This document shows, in pieces, positions 12,901 to 24,084 of a DNA stretch of 64,000 nt. This stretch comes from Arabidopsis thaliana (Eukaryota; Streptophyta; Magnoliopsida; Brassicales; Brassicaceae): the NCBI RefSeq assembly GCF_000001735.4, contig NC_003071.7, positions 259,001-323,000 on the forward strand, read 5' to 3'. The first letter of the stretch is position 1. The number at the start of each line of letters is the position of its first letter. The notes below the pieces were generated by a model. It saw only the letters and a list, made by a program, of their open reading frames with translations, was not told where the DNA came from and did not search any database. Made by a program: the position numbers and the translations under genes.

Positions 12901-13356
12901 TACATTGGAGGATGTTTTGTTAGGCTGTAAGGTAATCTTGGAAAATCATTGTTTTTGTGCTTAAAAAATGTTTAGGCTGGAGGGTTAGATACGCTTACAC
13001 TTAGCAGTCTATACGATGATGGAGCCTACATAGCTTCCCAACGTCCTGTCTACGGTGCACCAGCTCCCAATCCATTTGCGTCCCATGACCCGTTTGCATC
13101 GTCCAATGGCACAGCTCCCCCACCTCAGCAGCAAGCGGTGAACAACCCATTCGGTGCTTACCAGCAGACATATCAGCATCAGCCCCAGCCAACGTATCAG
13201 CATCAGTCCAACCCTCCCACTAATAATAGTAATCCATTTGGTGATTTTGGGGAATTCCCGGTTAACCCGGTTTCACAGCAGCCAAATACCTCCGGTTATG
13301 GTGATTTCTCGGTAAACCAACATAACAACCCGTTCCGTAGCACTGGCCTCATTTGA
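9975..13356 (+). CDS. PICALM1A: ANTH clathrin adaptor PICALM1A/ECA1 (At2g01600)
   Basis: Fifteen exons (9975-10064, 10169-10238, 10324-10421, 10500-10638, 10745-10872, 10969-11061, 11156-11206, 11356-11421, 11511-11576, 11662-11742, 11834-11914, 12007-12183, 12283-12361, 12476-12591, 12976-13356) join to 571 residues. Residues about 20-315 form an AP180/CALM-type ANTH domain, with the lipid-binding KATNH segment near residues 38-42. The tail is Pro/Gln-rich and carries adaptor-binding motifs: four NPF ([24 protein letters not shown]), one DPF and a DLW. ANTH proteins bind phosphoinositides and recruit clathrin at the plasma membrane; this one and its paralogue are reported to retrieve the R-SNARE VAMP721. 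Every junction is GT-AG and phase-consistent. The name is from memory. Confidence 0.93.
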
Positions 13357-13735
13357 TCATGTTGTCTATTCATGTTTGTATCTTCTTCATTGGGTTGGTT
13401 GAGGGAAATGGTTTTATTTGTGAGTAATAGAACCACATGATTGGTTTGTTGATGATCTTTGTTGTTATTGCTTGTAGAAAGATTATATATATGGGATATA
13501 TATAATGCATATATGAGTTAAATCCCCTAAACAACATTCGTAAAATTATTGTTTATTCTAAATGGGCCTGTTGGGCCTTTATCTTTCGTACTTTTTAATG
13601 CTTCAATCGATACGACGTGTCTCTCGTTTTAGGTTCTCATTTCCTATCATCCTTTTGCACCCATTGATATTTCAACACGCGTTGACATACAACACGCCCG
13701 AATCCATCGATTAATTGGCCCAAATAGTTTATCCT

Positions 13736-14160
13736 TTATTCTAGGGCTTCTGTTGCCAAAGCCGAGGGAGTATGGAGGCGAGTTGTTGAACCCCGATGAA
13801 TAACCCTTTGATCTTGAGCTTTAAATATCCATTCCATACCGCAAGAGCCAGAAGATGCATTCCAGGCCGCATCTGTAAAACAGGAAATAACATCAGTCGG
13901 AGGTAACAAATTAGAAGCCTCAACACGAGGTAATAGATGAGAAAACTCCTCAACAAAAGGTAAGGGAGGTGGTAGTGCCTCAGAACGAGGTAATGTAGAG
14001 AGTCTGGGTACAGGGATAGCTTTAACTACTAACTGAGCGGACTTCCATTCCTTAGCTGCAGAAATAGCCTTTACCAACGAGTCAGTTTCCGAGATAGATG
14101 TATTCTAAAAAACCAGTAGATTCCTAGAAAGAGAAGTGAAGAGGGCTTAAAATCAATTTC
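13736..14160 (-). pseudogene. LINE RNase H-domain relic
   Basis: Minus-strand translation gives a linker (ISETDSLVKAISAAKEW) followed by FTDAAWNASSGSCGMEWIF. That is the first strand of the RVT_3 RNase H domain of Ta11-type LINEs, including its catalytic Asp. The frame upstream reads SRNLLVF, then a TAG, then NTSISE, so it is broken. It stops soon after the first RNase H motif, so the rest of the domain is missing. A mobile-element fragment, not a host gene. Confidence 0.7.
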
Positions 14161-14310
14161 TTGGACCGATAATGAACCTAGAGAATACAGTGAAAACGGA
14201 AGTTGACAAATACTTGAGAAACATGTTAGCCAAAAGGCATTCTAGCTACATATAGTATAACTTCAATAAATTAATAACTTTTTAAATATTTTAATAATAA
14301 CACAGTTTGG

Positions 14311-14337
14311 CATAATAATAATAATAATAATAATAAA
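14311..14337. repeat. (ATA)n microsatellite
   Basis: About nine uninterrupted ATA units in AT-rich intergenic DNA. Confidence 0.9.
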
Positions 14338-15123
14338 TGTTAGACGAGCATACAAATATAGAAGAAACAATCTACACAATATAATTCTCACTTCTAGACT
14401 TCTAGTTCTATCTATATATTCTATCTAATATAGTTAAATAATAGTCAAATCTATCTACAACAGTACGTATAATTCATTTACAAACCTTGAACTCTTGATA
14501 ATATTCCAAAGAAGAATATATATAAATAGCTTTCCAAGTTCCAATAAATATATTTTCTCATAAACAGTAGCTAATAACACCCTTTCCATATGTACCCAAA
14601 AACCGGCATGTAGTGAACAAACCAGTGTGATCAATTTGGAAACAGTGCAATCTCGTGAGTAAAAGACAGACGTTTTCTTTGTTCTTGTCCGGAAGGACTT
14701 GCGTGGGCCCATCAACAGAAATTTAGATCACACTCATAAAAAGTGTATATGAAATGAGTATGAACACATCGATCATGGTCTATATTGGATATGTGATATG
14801 TCCTACTCGTTTCACGGGTCGAGGGAGAAGAAGAAAAACACAACAAAACTTATAACCACTCCATGTGATTGTTGAGACATATATATCTACTATATATATT
14901 AAAGGGTCTTTATATTAATATCATCGTGCAGTTTGATTAGTAAATCAAAGATACAACATCTCTCTGAACCCTTTAAACATAAGAAACTCGGATGATACAA
15001 AAACAAATGTAAAACATGATGAAATCGACACATAACTCTAACTTAAACCCCACAATGTATTAAATTATATAAAGAGACACTTAAATCAAAGTTAAAACTC
15101 CTCATGGTCTCATGGTCTCATGG

Positions 15124-15807
15124 TCATGGAGCTCCATTGTTGGCGTAAGTGTTGACAAGGGCAAGAGCATTACTCGTTAGCCTCTTCACTTCCTCGAGCC
15201 GATCACAAACGGTCGTCTTAATCAATCCTCCTTCGTCCATATCTTCAAATCCATCCGTACACGTGTCCTCATCCGTCAATGCTGCACTCATCCACGTCTG
15301 CACGTTACTCATCTGGAACCTAAACGTTTCTACCGACCTCCGAGCTGCCGTGCCGCCTCCTCTGCCGTTCATGTCGCGTAGTTGACGGAGAGATCCTCTC
15401 ATCTCGTCCACCGCGTCTTCGACGTTCGAAACGCAGTCTCGGATTACGGCGGAAGCTGTTTGGTGGCCATCACCGGAGTATTTAGCGGCAGAGCGTGAGA
15501 GTTTGGAGAGAAAAGCCGCAGTGGATTTGGCTTGTGAAAGTGAAACGCCGATTGCGAGCTTGGCTAGCCTCGCCGGACTGTCTTGAACGGCAGAGGCGTA
15601 GCCGGAGAGTGACGTGAAGCAGACGTCTGGATATAGAGTAGCGTTGCAGCTTGTTCGGATGAAATCTAGATCGTTGGTTGTTGTAGTGTTTGGTCGTGGA
15701 AGCAAACGGACGGCTGAGATTGATCCGAATATCAAGAGAAATGTGGTGAAGAAGAGAAACGTCGTCGTGTGACTTTGGCTTACGGTTACCATTTTCACTA
15801 TTTTCAA
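15124..15807 (-). CDS. Pectin methylesterase/invertase inhibitor-domain protein (At2g01610)
   Basis: A single-exon gene for 227 residues. A signal peptide covers about residues 14-33 (hydrophobic FLFFTTFLLIFG). The mature part has the PMEI four-helix layout: the N-terminal hairpin Cys pair (TSCNATLYPDVCFTSL, about residues 53-66), then the helix-bundle Cys pair (IRDCVSNVEDAVDE and DEDTCTDGFED). Such proteins are secreted to the cell wall and inhibit pectin methylesterases or invertases; which target applies cannot be told from sequence. Several Met codons precede the signal core (codons 1 and 6), so the exact start is uncertain by five residues. Confidence 0.9.
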   Translation of the reverse strand: MKIVKMVTVSQSHTTTFLFFTTFLLIFGSISAVRLLPRPNTTTTNDLDFIRTSCNATLYPDVCFTSLSGYASAVQDSPARLAKLAIGVSLSQAKSTAAFLSKLSRSAAKYSGDGHQTASAVIRDCVSNVEDAVDEMRGSLRQLRDMNGRGGGTAARRSVETFRFQMSNVQTWMSAALTDEDTCTDGFEDMDEGGLIKTTVCDRLEEVKRLTSNALALVNTYANNGAP

Positions 15808-16149
15808 AATTTCTTCTTTGTTCTCTTCTTTCGTAAGATTTTTAGAGGAGTGATTGGCGGTTTATGTAGGCCTTATAGGGATGGGTCGTTCTCATGTTAC
15901 ATTTTTACCCATCCTTATTATTTGGATTTGCTAGATTGCCACTAATCATTTTGTCTGATATGTGTGAAATCACGGATATTATTTTTTCGGTTATAATCTT
16001 TAGTCAAAATAGTAATAGTAAAAGAGTAAGACCTATATAGTTTCACATTACGATGAGCCATGTCGTTATGGAACTACATACTTTTTTGATAGGAGGAAAG
16101 TATATCTTTGGTTCTATCCTTAAGATATCATTTCAAATAAATACACTAG

Positions 16150-16310
16150 TTCAAATGTATTTTTACTATGACTGCATTTTGCGGTGCGATTCAAATAGTA
16201 ACAAAAATACATAAATACATATGTATATGTAAAGATTTTGATACTGTTACAGCACTGTTGCGATACGATTTTGGGTGCGCCGTATATCACCATTCGTATC
16301 CATAATGTAT
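16150..16310 (-). mobile_element. Short hAT-type MITE, copy 2
   Basis: The reverse complement aligns with the element at 9487-9640. Shared words include CGCAACAGTGCTGTAACAGT (CGCAACAGTACTGTAACAAT in copy 1) and a following ATGTATTTATGTATTTTTGT. No clean target duplication remains, so the limits are approximate. Confidence 0.5.
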
Positions 16311-16814
16311 CTAAAGATGGAGAAAAAGAAACATTAAGACTAAACCAGCTACTATTGTCGAACAATCTTGCGAACAAATTAACTACAACCAATTAAAAAT
16401 CAAAGTTGATATTGCATCACATGGTCAATAGTATATATTATACAAAACAATGAATGTTTATATAATTAACTTCGAAATTTTATAATTGCGTAATAGATGT
16501 TTAAACTAGATGGTGGATATAAACTTGTAATAAGATGACACCAAAAACCTTAATATTCTAATGGGAGCCACAAAACTTGGGAGATTCCATGGAGATTCGC
16601 CTACCTTCTTTATTTTGCGATTGTGGGGATGGTGTTTTCATCTGTCGTACCAAAGTAATTAATACGTTAGTGTAATGTTCGGTCACGCAATACTTAAAAA
16701 CCATTCATCTCCAATAATTTCAACGTTCAATCAAATTAGTGCGTACATATGATGTGAAGGTTCAAATATTGTAATCTAATACCAATGAATGTTTACGTGA
16801 CTATATCGCATTAA

Positions 16815-16984
16815 ATTTTTTTTTTTTTTTTTTTTTTTAAATTCAGGAGGTTCTGGCCGAAGCCCGTAATCCCCCCATGCCCGAAACCACAGTATGTAAT
16901 ATTAGTTTTGTCCCAAACGTCACTCGAACCGGTGACTTCTAAGTTTCGCCTAAGGTCTTTACCAATTAAGCTAACGACACTTGG
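16815..16984 (-). mobile_element. Full-length tRNA-derived SINE
   Basis: On the minus strand the element starts CCAAGTGTCG and has an A box (TAGCTTAATTGGTAAAG) and a B box (CCGGTTCGAGTG). It ends in a long A tail, seen as a run of about 25 T on the plus strand. Perfect 11-bp direct repeats TATCGCATTAA lie at 16804-16814 and 16985-16995, a target-site duplication that fixes both ends. It resembles a RathE-type SINE, mobilised by LINE machinery. Confidence 0.85.
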
Positions 16985-17874
16985 TATCGCATTAATTTAT
17001 TGATAACAAGCAAATCACTTATATCGTATATGAAACCTTATGATCAACAAATTATAAACCTTTTGTATACTGTTGGACATTTTGTTAGAAGATTATCAAT
17101 TTGGAATTAACTTCTTATGGTATTGGACCAACCATGTTTTTAAGGAGACGTAGGAAACTCCGCATTATGGTATTTCTCTCTAAAGCAAATACTTTAGGGT
17201 TATGATGACTTATATGTATAGTGGGGAGGTAGCCGACTCATTGTTATTGCGTAAGACGTAGTGTATATACACACGCATACTCGTTATATATAGACTAATT
17301 TTCCTTTTATCCACGGTTAAATATATTTTCCAATTGATGTATATAAATATTTTTAGTTTGGTCTTTTGAAGAATGTTGGTTACGAATTGTGATGGAGATG
17401 GAGGTAACGACTTCTGTTGCCTTCTTTTAGAAGACGGTCCTTAACATTATCTGTGACTATGAGGAGGGTCCATATTGGTTTAGTCAACTTTTCAAGAACC
17501 AAAATAAAATCAAATACATAATCATGATTTTAATTGATTACGGACTTTTAACTTTGTAGGAATTCGTGGCGAGATTGGCTCAAAATGTACACTCGATTAG
17601 TTAAATTTACAAGAAAATAAAAATAAAAAAAGGATAGGACATAAAGATAGATGCCACATGGGAACATTTATTCTTTAATGTTACTGTAGCTCCAAGCTCT
17701 ATCTAGTTAACTAATTTAACTACCTTTTTTTTTTTTTTTTTTAAATAACAACCTCGACCAATTAGTAGAGAAAAACGAACGATACTTTTATTGATTTTCT
17801 TTTGCCGTCTTAGATTTATTATTGATTGTAAATTATGAGAACTGTTAAATATACGATTTTATAACAGATAGGTT

Positions 17875-18124
17875 TTTCTGACCCTTATTAGATCCACGAT
17901 AGACGACACCTCTTTCTTCATGTTCATGATAGACATCTTCAATGATCTTCTCTGCATAGATTCTTTGCGAACGAGTATAATTGTACATCGTTGAAAATTT
18001 CCTGCAAACTTGCCTCTATTAATCTACAAATCTGCTAATAAATCACAACATTTGGGACTCGAACACCAGACCTCTTGATGTAGAAAATTAATGAATCCTT
18101 ACTCAACCAATGAGCCTAGATTTT
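17875..18124 (-). mobile_element. tRNA-derived SINE-like element, copy 1
   Basis: On the minus strand, an A box-like TAGGCTCATTGGTTGAG and a B box-like TGTTCGAGTCCCAAAT are followed by a 150-bp tRNA-unrelated body. The body shares several words with a second copy at about 46715-46970: GTGATTTATTAGCAGAT, AACGATGTACAATTATA and TCGTGGATCTAATAA. Boundaries are approximate because I found no clean duplication. Confidence 0.6.
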
Positions 18125-18737
18125 GAATGAATATTGGATTATTAATGTTAATTTTACTGAGAATTGAATTTGTGTGGTCAAGTAAAAAAGTAAAATAGAA
18201 AAATTATTGACCAGCTATCGTTCATATCCACTTCATACGTTCGAACGCCGTGAATTATGGTAGCAAATAGATGATACAATCATGCATGAGTTGTTTAAAA
18301 GCTGTGGTTAGGTTTTGAAACAAAATTTCTCATGCATTATATAACTTTTTCTTTTTGAATTCAGACTCTTTTTCAGAGACAGTTTTTTTTTTTTCCTTTT
18401 CTATGGATATGCCCCCAAAAGTTATTAATTTAAGATTTTCTTTTTTGTCTGCAATATGATAATACAAGAAATTTAATTTAAATTTATTTGTTGAAATCTA
18501 AAAATATTCAAGTTTGAGATTCAATTTTGTTTTAATCGATTTTTGAGAAATTTGTGTATGTTACAATTTGTTATATTTTTCATTTGAATCGCAAACTAGA
18601 ATCATTTGATTGTGAACAAAAGTTAATGAAGTCAAAAGTTGTTCATGAAGCCAAAACATTTTCTGTATAGTATATATTATCACCTTAAATGAATACCACA
18701 TGATTTTTTTTAACTAGTATTTAAAAATCAATGAATG

Positions 18738-18788
18738 AATAAAATCTAATGATTGTTTGACCAAAAAAAAAACAATAAAATCTGATGA
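18738..18788. mobile_element. Ultra-short retroelement tail insertion
   Basis: Two 15-bp repeats, AATAAAATCTAATGA at 18738-18752 and AATAAAATCTGATGA at 18774-18788, flank TTGTTTGACC plus A10 and C. The insert looks like the last bases and poly(A) of a LINE. Confidence 0.5.
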
Positions 18789-19203
18789 CAAAAAAAAGAA
18801 AAAATAACAAATGATTACAATTTTTAATATTAAATAATAGATCGAATAACACAAATTTTACTTTGGAATGTTAAATCAATTAAATCCATGAACCAATAAA
18901 TCATTTTAAATGGATCTGAAAGTGAAAAATAGAAGGATTTAAATCTATGAGTAAAAGAACATGCATCATTTGTAGTTATTGTCATTCTTCAGTTTACAGA
19001 ATTTATGTATGGGCTTTAGGCCCAACGTGTTATAATCCACAAGGGAATTTGGGCTCAAAGCAAAGCAGCCCAAATAGCTTTCGACGAGTCAAATTATTCA
19101 AACATTTGGCTTCTTCGTAAGATAATGCGAGTGGCATTGATTCATCTGATCAATGACAAAGGATAAGAAAAACTAAAAGAGAGCAAATTCAGAAGCTGAG
19201 AAT

Positions 19204-20226
19204 ATGAAGACGGAGCTTGAAGAAGAAGAAGAAGAAGAATGGAGATCCGTTCACGAGGTTTTATTAATCGTTCTTCCTTATCTTCATTCTCTGTTCGAGC
19301 TTCTCTCTATGATTCGCGTTTCGCGATCTCTCAGAGACGCGATCAGAGACGAAACCGCGTTATGGACAAAACTCGTTATTGAACCACCGTTGAGCTCTCG
19401 TCTAACCGATGATATTCTATCGGAGTTCAGTTCCAAATCCGCCGGAAAGCTGAAAACTCTGATTCTCCGGCAATGTCTTATGGTCACCAACAAGGGACTC
19501 CGTCGTGTTGTGGATGCTAATCCTCTCATCACTAAGGTATATAAATGGATTTAACTCTTGATGAAACCCTAGATCTATCTGAAACGTTTTTTCTCTTAGA
19601 TAATTGTGCCTGGATGCTCTGGATTGACTCCTGAAGGAATCATGGAATGTGTTGAAAGCTTGTCTAAGAACAATCATAAACTAGAGACACTTCACATCAA
19701 TGGCGTCAATGGCTTTACCAAACAACATCTCTCAGCACTGTATACTTACCTTTCTTCCGAGGGAACGATTGACCTCGAGGTCTGTCCCAAATGCGATGAA
19801 GTAAGGATGATTCCGTCTTGCTCAAGAGAATCATGTGTAAGTATAACTCTGTAGATAAAGATCATTGAGAGTGTTTTGTGATTCTTAGTACTAATATCAT
19901 GTTTTTCTTGGTTGAAGAACCAGAAGCAACGCAAGTGCCGTGGATGCTGGCTTTGTATCCCTAGATGTGCAGAGTGCGCAGTGTGCCTTGTTGGTTCAGA
20001 TACTGAGAGTCAAGAAGCAGCGTGTGGTAATGATGATGTTCTGTGTCTTGAATGTTGGCTTGTGCTTCCCAAGTGCAGATTCTGCAATAAACCATATTGC
20101 ACTAATCACAGTAGTCGTCGACATGAGATTGCAATCACTGATGCTGCATCTCGGCCTTCGTTTGAATGTGAAGCTTGTTACTATAGGGCAGGTACAAACC
20201 CATATGAAGTCGACTATCAAATCTAA
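19204..20226 (+). CDS. MEE11: F-box/RNI-like protein MEE11 (SKIP28)
   Basis: Three exons (19204-19536, 19600-19836, 19918-20226) give 292 residues. Residues about 10-55 form a degenerate F-box (EWRSVHEVLLIVLPYLHSLF, then VSRSLRDAIRDETALWTKL). Residues 75-165 contain leucine-rich-repeat-like strands (LKTLILRQC, LETLHINGV). The C-terminal 120 residues are very Cys-rich, with CPKC, CRGCWLC, CAECAVC, CLEC, CRFC and CEAC pairs, so they probably bind several zinc ions. F-box proteins select substrates for SCF ubiquitin ligases. The name MATERNAL EFFECT EMBRYO ARREST 11 and the SKIP28 synonym are from memory. The gene is convergent with the GH17 gene; the stops are about 315 bp apart. Confidence 0.88.
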
Positions 20227-20540
20227 ACAAACACTTTGTTGTCTGCAACTTTGTCTATTTTGTATATGACAAGCTTGGATTGTGAAATATTCAGCCATAA
20301 AAAAGAAAGAATCAAGCTTTCAACACAGGAAATTAGTTACAATCATCCATGATCTTGAAGCCGAACCTACATGCTACCCTCAATGAACTCCATGTTAAAA
20401 GGAGATGATCAACAAAACTGGGTAGACAACTAGACACAGAGAGAACAAACCCACCGAGCTCTTTTGTCTCAAGTGTTGCAAAGAAAGAAGTTAAAATTTA
20501 GAGAAACAAGAATTGAGAGTTGTTGTTCTTTTCAGAGTTT

Positions 20541-22955
20541 CTACAAGAATACTAAGGCAATGATCAGTAGAAGGGAGAGTAATGTTAAGTCACCGAAAGA
20601 TGCGTGAGGGTGATGATAGTACTTTGGGATACATCCAGAGGTTGTAGAGTTCGCTGAGGGGGCCAACGCCGAGGTGTTGTTTCCAAGTGTCTGATTGCTT
20701 TTTGCACTGCAAAATGTAGAGAAGTCGATGCAAAAGCGTTGAGCTTGATTCGTTTGGATATTTAAAGTTGAATCTTTTGTGAGAAGAAGAATAAGAATGT
20801 TACCTTCCAGGGAACACGCATGTTCCTCGACCTGCAGAGACAATCAGAAGAACACAAACCCCATTTTCAGACACAGATCAAATAGGTATACTCTTTGCAA
20901 AGAGGTGAATGATAATGTTTGAGAGATTCACATACTTGGATCAGTGGTGGTGACTGTAGCAACTCCTTTGAAATCACAGCTTCCTGAAGCTTTTCCCATC
21001 TTCTGGTAATAAGCATTAAACGCATAAGTAGAATGTGCAACCACATCGTCGGGTTCATAACATGACTCTCCCTGCATCAGTGCCGAGCAATCGACCTTCC
21101 CTGGACCGCAAGCCCAGTCAAGAGCTGCTTGAAGCATCTTTCTATCAACCTTTTCCTTCGCTATACAAAATGTCTGGTTTGTAGTATCATTTGCCAGAAT
21201 CGCCCCTGCACCCGCTAAACGCAATGTGTAAACCGGAGTCCCGTTTGTATAAAACAGCCCCCAGTTCTTCTCAGATACCGGTCCTGGCCTCGTATCCTCG
21301 TTGTAAAGCTCGTAGATGTATGTAGTAACTGCAGTTCCCGGGTGTTTTGGCGTTCCAGTCTTGTTGATCACATGCTGGATCAAATTGCTATTGTAAGTGT
21401 TTGCATTCTCTACCGTTGCGTCGTGCTCAGAAGGGCCTCCTTTAGATGGCCATCCAGATTCTGTGACCACGATTGGAATGTTGGTGAAGTTAAGATAAGA
21501 CATTGCAAAATAAGCAGCGTCTACGATTGCATCAAAAACGTTTGTGTAATGTAACAATGTGTTGGCGTCTACAGCTTCTTTGTTGGCTTGGAGAGGCTGG
21601 AAAAGCGCGTAGTCAAGCGGTATAACTCCATTGGACTGAACATAGTCGAAATACGGGTAAACGTTGAGCAGCAATGGCGATCCTGTGGACTGTAGGAATT
21701 TGAGGAGAGGGACAATAACTGGATCCCAAGTCTTGTTGAAGAAAGCTTGCGAAGGAGGGAAAGAATCAAGAATGATGGTTGAAGAGTGCGGTGTCGATAC
21801 TTTGATCTGACGGTCGAGATTGGCCGTGACGAGAGCAGCTTGTATGTATTTGAGGGCTGAGACAAGGACAGAAGCTGCGTTTGTTAGGCTGGTTAGGACT
21901 TCTGATCCGACAGCAATTGTGGTAATGTTGGTCGCAGGGTAATATGCAGCTACATTTCTAGTCACCCAATTGGCTGCGGTTGCATTTGATTGGCTGATAC
22001 CGAGAAGCTGGTCGTTAGGTACTGAGATTATAACTTGAACCCCGGTGTGAGCAAACGCGAGAAGCATTGAGCGGTCTGCGTCATAGAGGCGGACGCGGTT
22101 GATGTTCTGTGATTTGAGGAGTGCTACTACTTGTGTTGGACTTGGCATGTTTGTCACTTCAGTACCAATATTCACACCGATCAAAGAATCTGAAATAACA
22201 TATTTAAAACGAAACAATTCACATGAAAATCCGTCAACTGGTCGGTCCAATTCTCAATAAGCATTAAAACCAAATGCAAATGCAAAGAGTCAATAGGACT
22301 AATCTAAAATCTAAGTATGTGGAAACACAAAAAGAGAAGCCATTGGCTTAGTGCGCAAAAGTCGAAAATGCCCTTAGAATGAAGTGTATGGTATTCAACC
22401 AGCTCCGAGGACAGTTTGGTCCAGTTAGATTGCTGAGTACTACTACTGAGCTGGGATGCAATATCTTGAGATTCTCATTCCCCATTAAAAAGAATGGGAA
22501 CATTGGAATATTTATTAAAAAAAAACAGATTTTTCAATTAAAGTCTTCATCTTTTCTTGGGGAAAAGTAAAACCCTTAATGACATGAAGAATACACAGAA
22601 AGAACACATCTATCAAATTGTTTTTGCATTAATAGGAAACAAAGAGAACTCATCTATGGTTATGGAGTTGTTAACAAAAGATTTACAAAATGAAGGAAGC
22701 AAATGAAACAACACAGTTTCTAATTAGTAGAAATAGATCCTCTGTAGAAAGAACACACAAAGAAAGAGACAAACTTCAACCACTAAAAGTAGAAAGAAGA
22801 TTCCACAAGTGAGAGTGAGAGAAGAAACATAGACAAATCAACCTTTAGAGAGAGCTGATTTAAAGATTCAAGTCAAGAAATTTCAGAAATTGTTTACCTT
22901 GAGAGAGAGCAGAGCTTGCGAAGAGGAAAAGGAAAAGGAGAAGAAGGGCAGCCAT
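20541..22955 (-). CDS. GPI-anchored GH17 beta-1,3-glucanase with X8 domain (At2g01630)
   Basis: Four exons (22898-22955, 20936-22189, 20804-20831, 20541-20706) give 501 residues. The start exon encodes a 19-residue signal peptide; a 708-bp intron follows. The glycoside hydrolase family 17 domain spans about residues 20-335, with the catalytic acid at about Glu116 (VGSEVL) and the nucleophile at about Glu263 (VTESGWPSKGG). An X8/CBM43 domain follows (about residues 360-447), with its Cys pattern including WACG, DCSAL, SCYEP and SCDFKG. The C terminus is Ser-rich and ends in a hydrophobic stretch (LTLLSLLLIIALVFL), a GPI-anchor signal. It should hydrolyse beta-1,3-glucan (callose) at the plasma membrane, cell wall or plasmodesmata. 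The 28-nt exon is unusually small but preserves frame. Confidence 0.92.
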
Positions 22956-23099
22956 AGATGGAGCTTCAAATCTTGGAGAGATGCTTTGATTTGCTTCTGA
23001 AGCATAAAGACAAGACAGGTCTCGAGGTTCTCTCAAGTAAGTAACCCACGAGAACAAAATCCAACCAAGACAAAATATATATCTATAAAAAAATAGATA

Positions 23100-24084
23100 T
23101 AGAGAAATAGAAAGTGAAAAATTAAGAATCAGTTCGCTTCAAAAGAGTAATATATATAACTTCAAGCCTAAAGGCTAAAAGTTGGGTTTCTAATTTTTTT
23201 TTATTTTTTTGCTGAAAAGATGTATCGTACCACTAAATATTAATAATTTATTTTTCGGTGGAAAAACAATTCTTTTATTTTCGTTTAAAACTAACCTTTA
23301 AATAAATGTTCTAGGATTTTTTTTTTTTTTGTTTCTTCAAATTTATGGTAAATAGATTTTCTTGGTGAATTTTATAGCCAATGCCCAATGTTTTAATTGT
23401 GTGGCAGTGAATCACACTTGATTCAGTTCAACGGTCATCTAAAAAAACAACAATTAAAAGAACTCGTTGTTTCTTTTTAATTTTGAGTCTCAACTATTTA
23501 TATACCACACGAGTAATCATTCAATTTCTGTTTGTTTGTCAAAGCCAAACTACGTCAAAAAGAAAAAAGAAAAATAATAACTTATTGTTGGTCTAATGAT
23601 AATGTTTTTAGGTGGAATTGTTGTGTTCGAAGCATATTGGAAAAATTTTTTTCTTTAAGAAAGATGAATTTAATCTGGTGTAAGTTTCGCCGCCTTTAAA
23701 AAATATAGAGTTTTTGAGCCTGAACTTTCAGATATTTTAAAAAATATACATATAAGTTTGTTTATCTTTAGTCAACAAAATGCAATGATCATTAATTTGT
23801 GTTTAGTAGTATGTGCGAAAACAATGACGTAATTATTTAACAATGACGTATTTATTTAACAACCTTTGGGCTCATAATGGGTTGAAAGATATAAGTCTGG
23901 CTAGGCCCAAACATTACTGATATAAACAAATTTCATTTTCCGGGTCGGGTCATAAGATCCGAATTTACAAAGGCATTCAAACTTTTACTCTCTTTGTTCA
24001 ATCAAAAACCCTAAATCTTGTTCGATCAGAGCATTCGCCATTATTAACCCGAGTTTGAAATCGTTGAAGATTTGAAGACACAGA
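23100..24084. other. Intergenic; promoter of the SLX9-like gene
   Basis: AT-rich DNA between the divergent GH17 and SLX9-like genes. It contains a near-perfect 18-bp tandem repeat with two TGACGT cores (about 23820-23858) and the site II/telo-box elements listed separately. Confidence 0.6.
23877..24014 (+). promoter_or_regulatory. Site II motifs and telo-box
   Basis: TGGGCT at 23877-23882 and GGCCCA (TGGGCC on the other strand) at 23904-23909 are site II motifs bound by TCP factors. AAACCCTAA at 24006-24014 is a telo-box, 71 bp upstream of the ATG. The pair is characteristic of Arabidopsis ribosomal-protein and ribosome-biogenesis promoters. Confidence 0.6.

Larger units (their letters stand above)
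13357..15123. other. Intergenic between PICALM1A and PMEI
   Basis: Contains the PICALM1A 3' UTR, a LINE relic at 13736-14160, an (ATA)n microsatellite near 14311-14337 and AT-rich sequence. An 86-codon minus-strand frame at 14455-14715 has no recognisable motif. I see no other gene. Confidence 0.6.
15808..19203. other. Repeat-rich intergenic region
   Basis: No gene is visible. It holds a MITE copy (16150-16310), a complete SINE with target-site duplication (16815-16984), a second tRNA-derived element (17875-18124), a T-rich tract near 17725-17742 and a retroelement tail insertion at 18738-18788. The last 200 bp before MEE11 contain several GGCCCA/TGGGCC (site II-type) motifs and act as its likely promoter. 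Confidence 0.65.

Noticed and set aside
14455..14715. 86-codon minus-strand ORF
   Set aside because: No family motif, low-complexity hydrophobic end, AT-rich context and no promoter or splice evidence.
16920..16978. Possible tRNA gene (A and B boxes on the minus strand)
   Set aside because: No cloverleaf arms could be paired, and the unit is followed by an unrelated body, a poly(A) tail and a target-site duplication, so it is a SINE.
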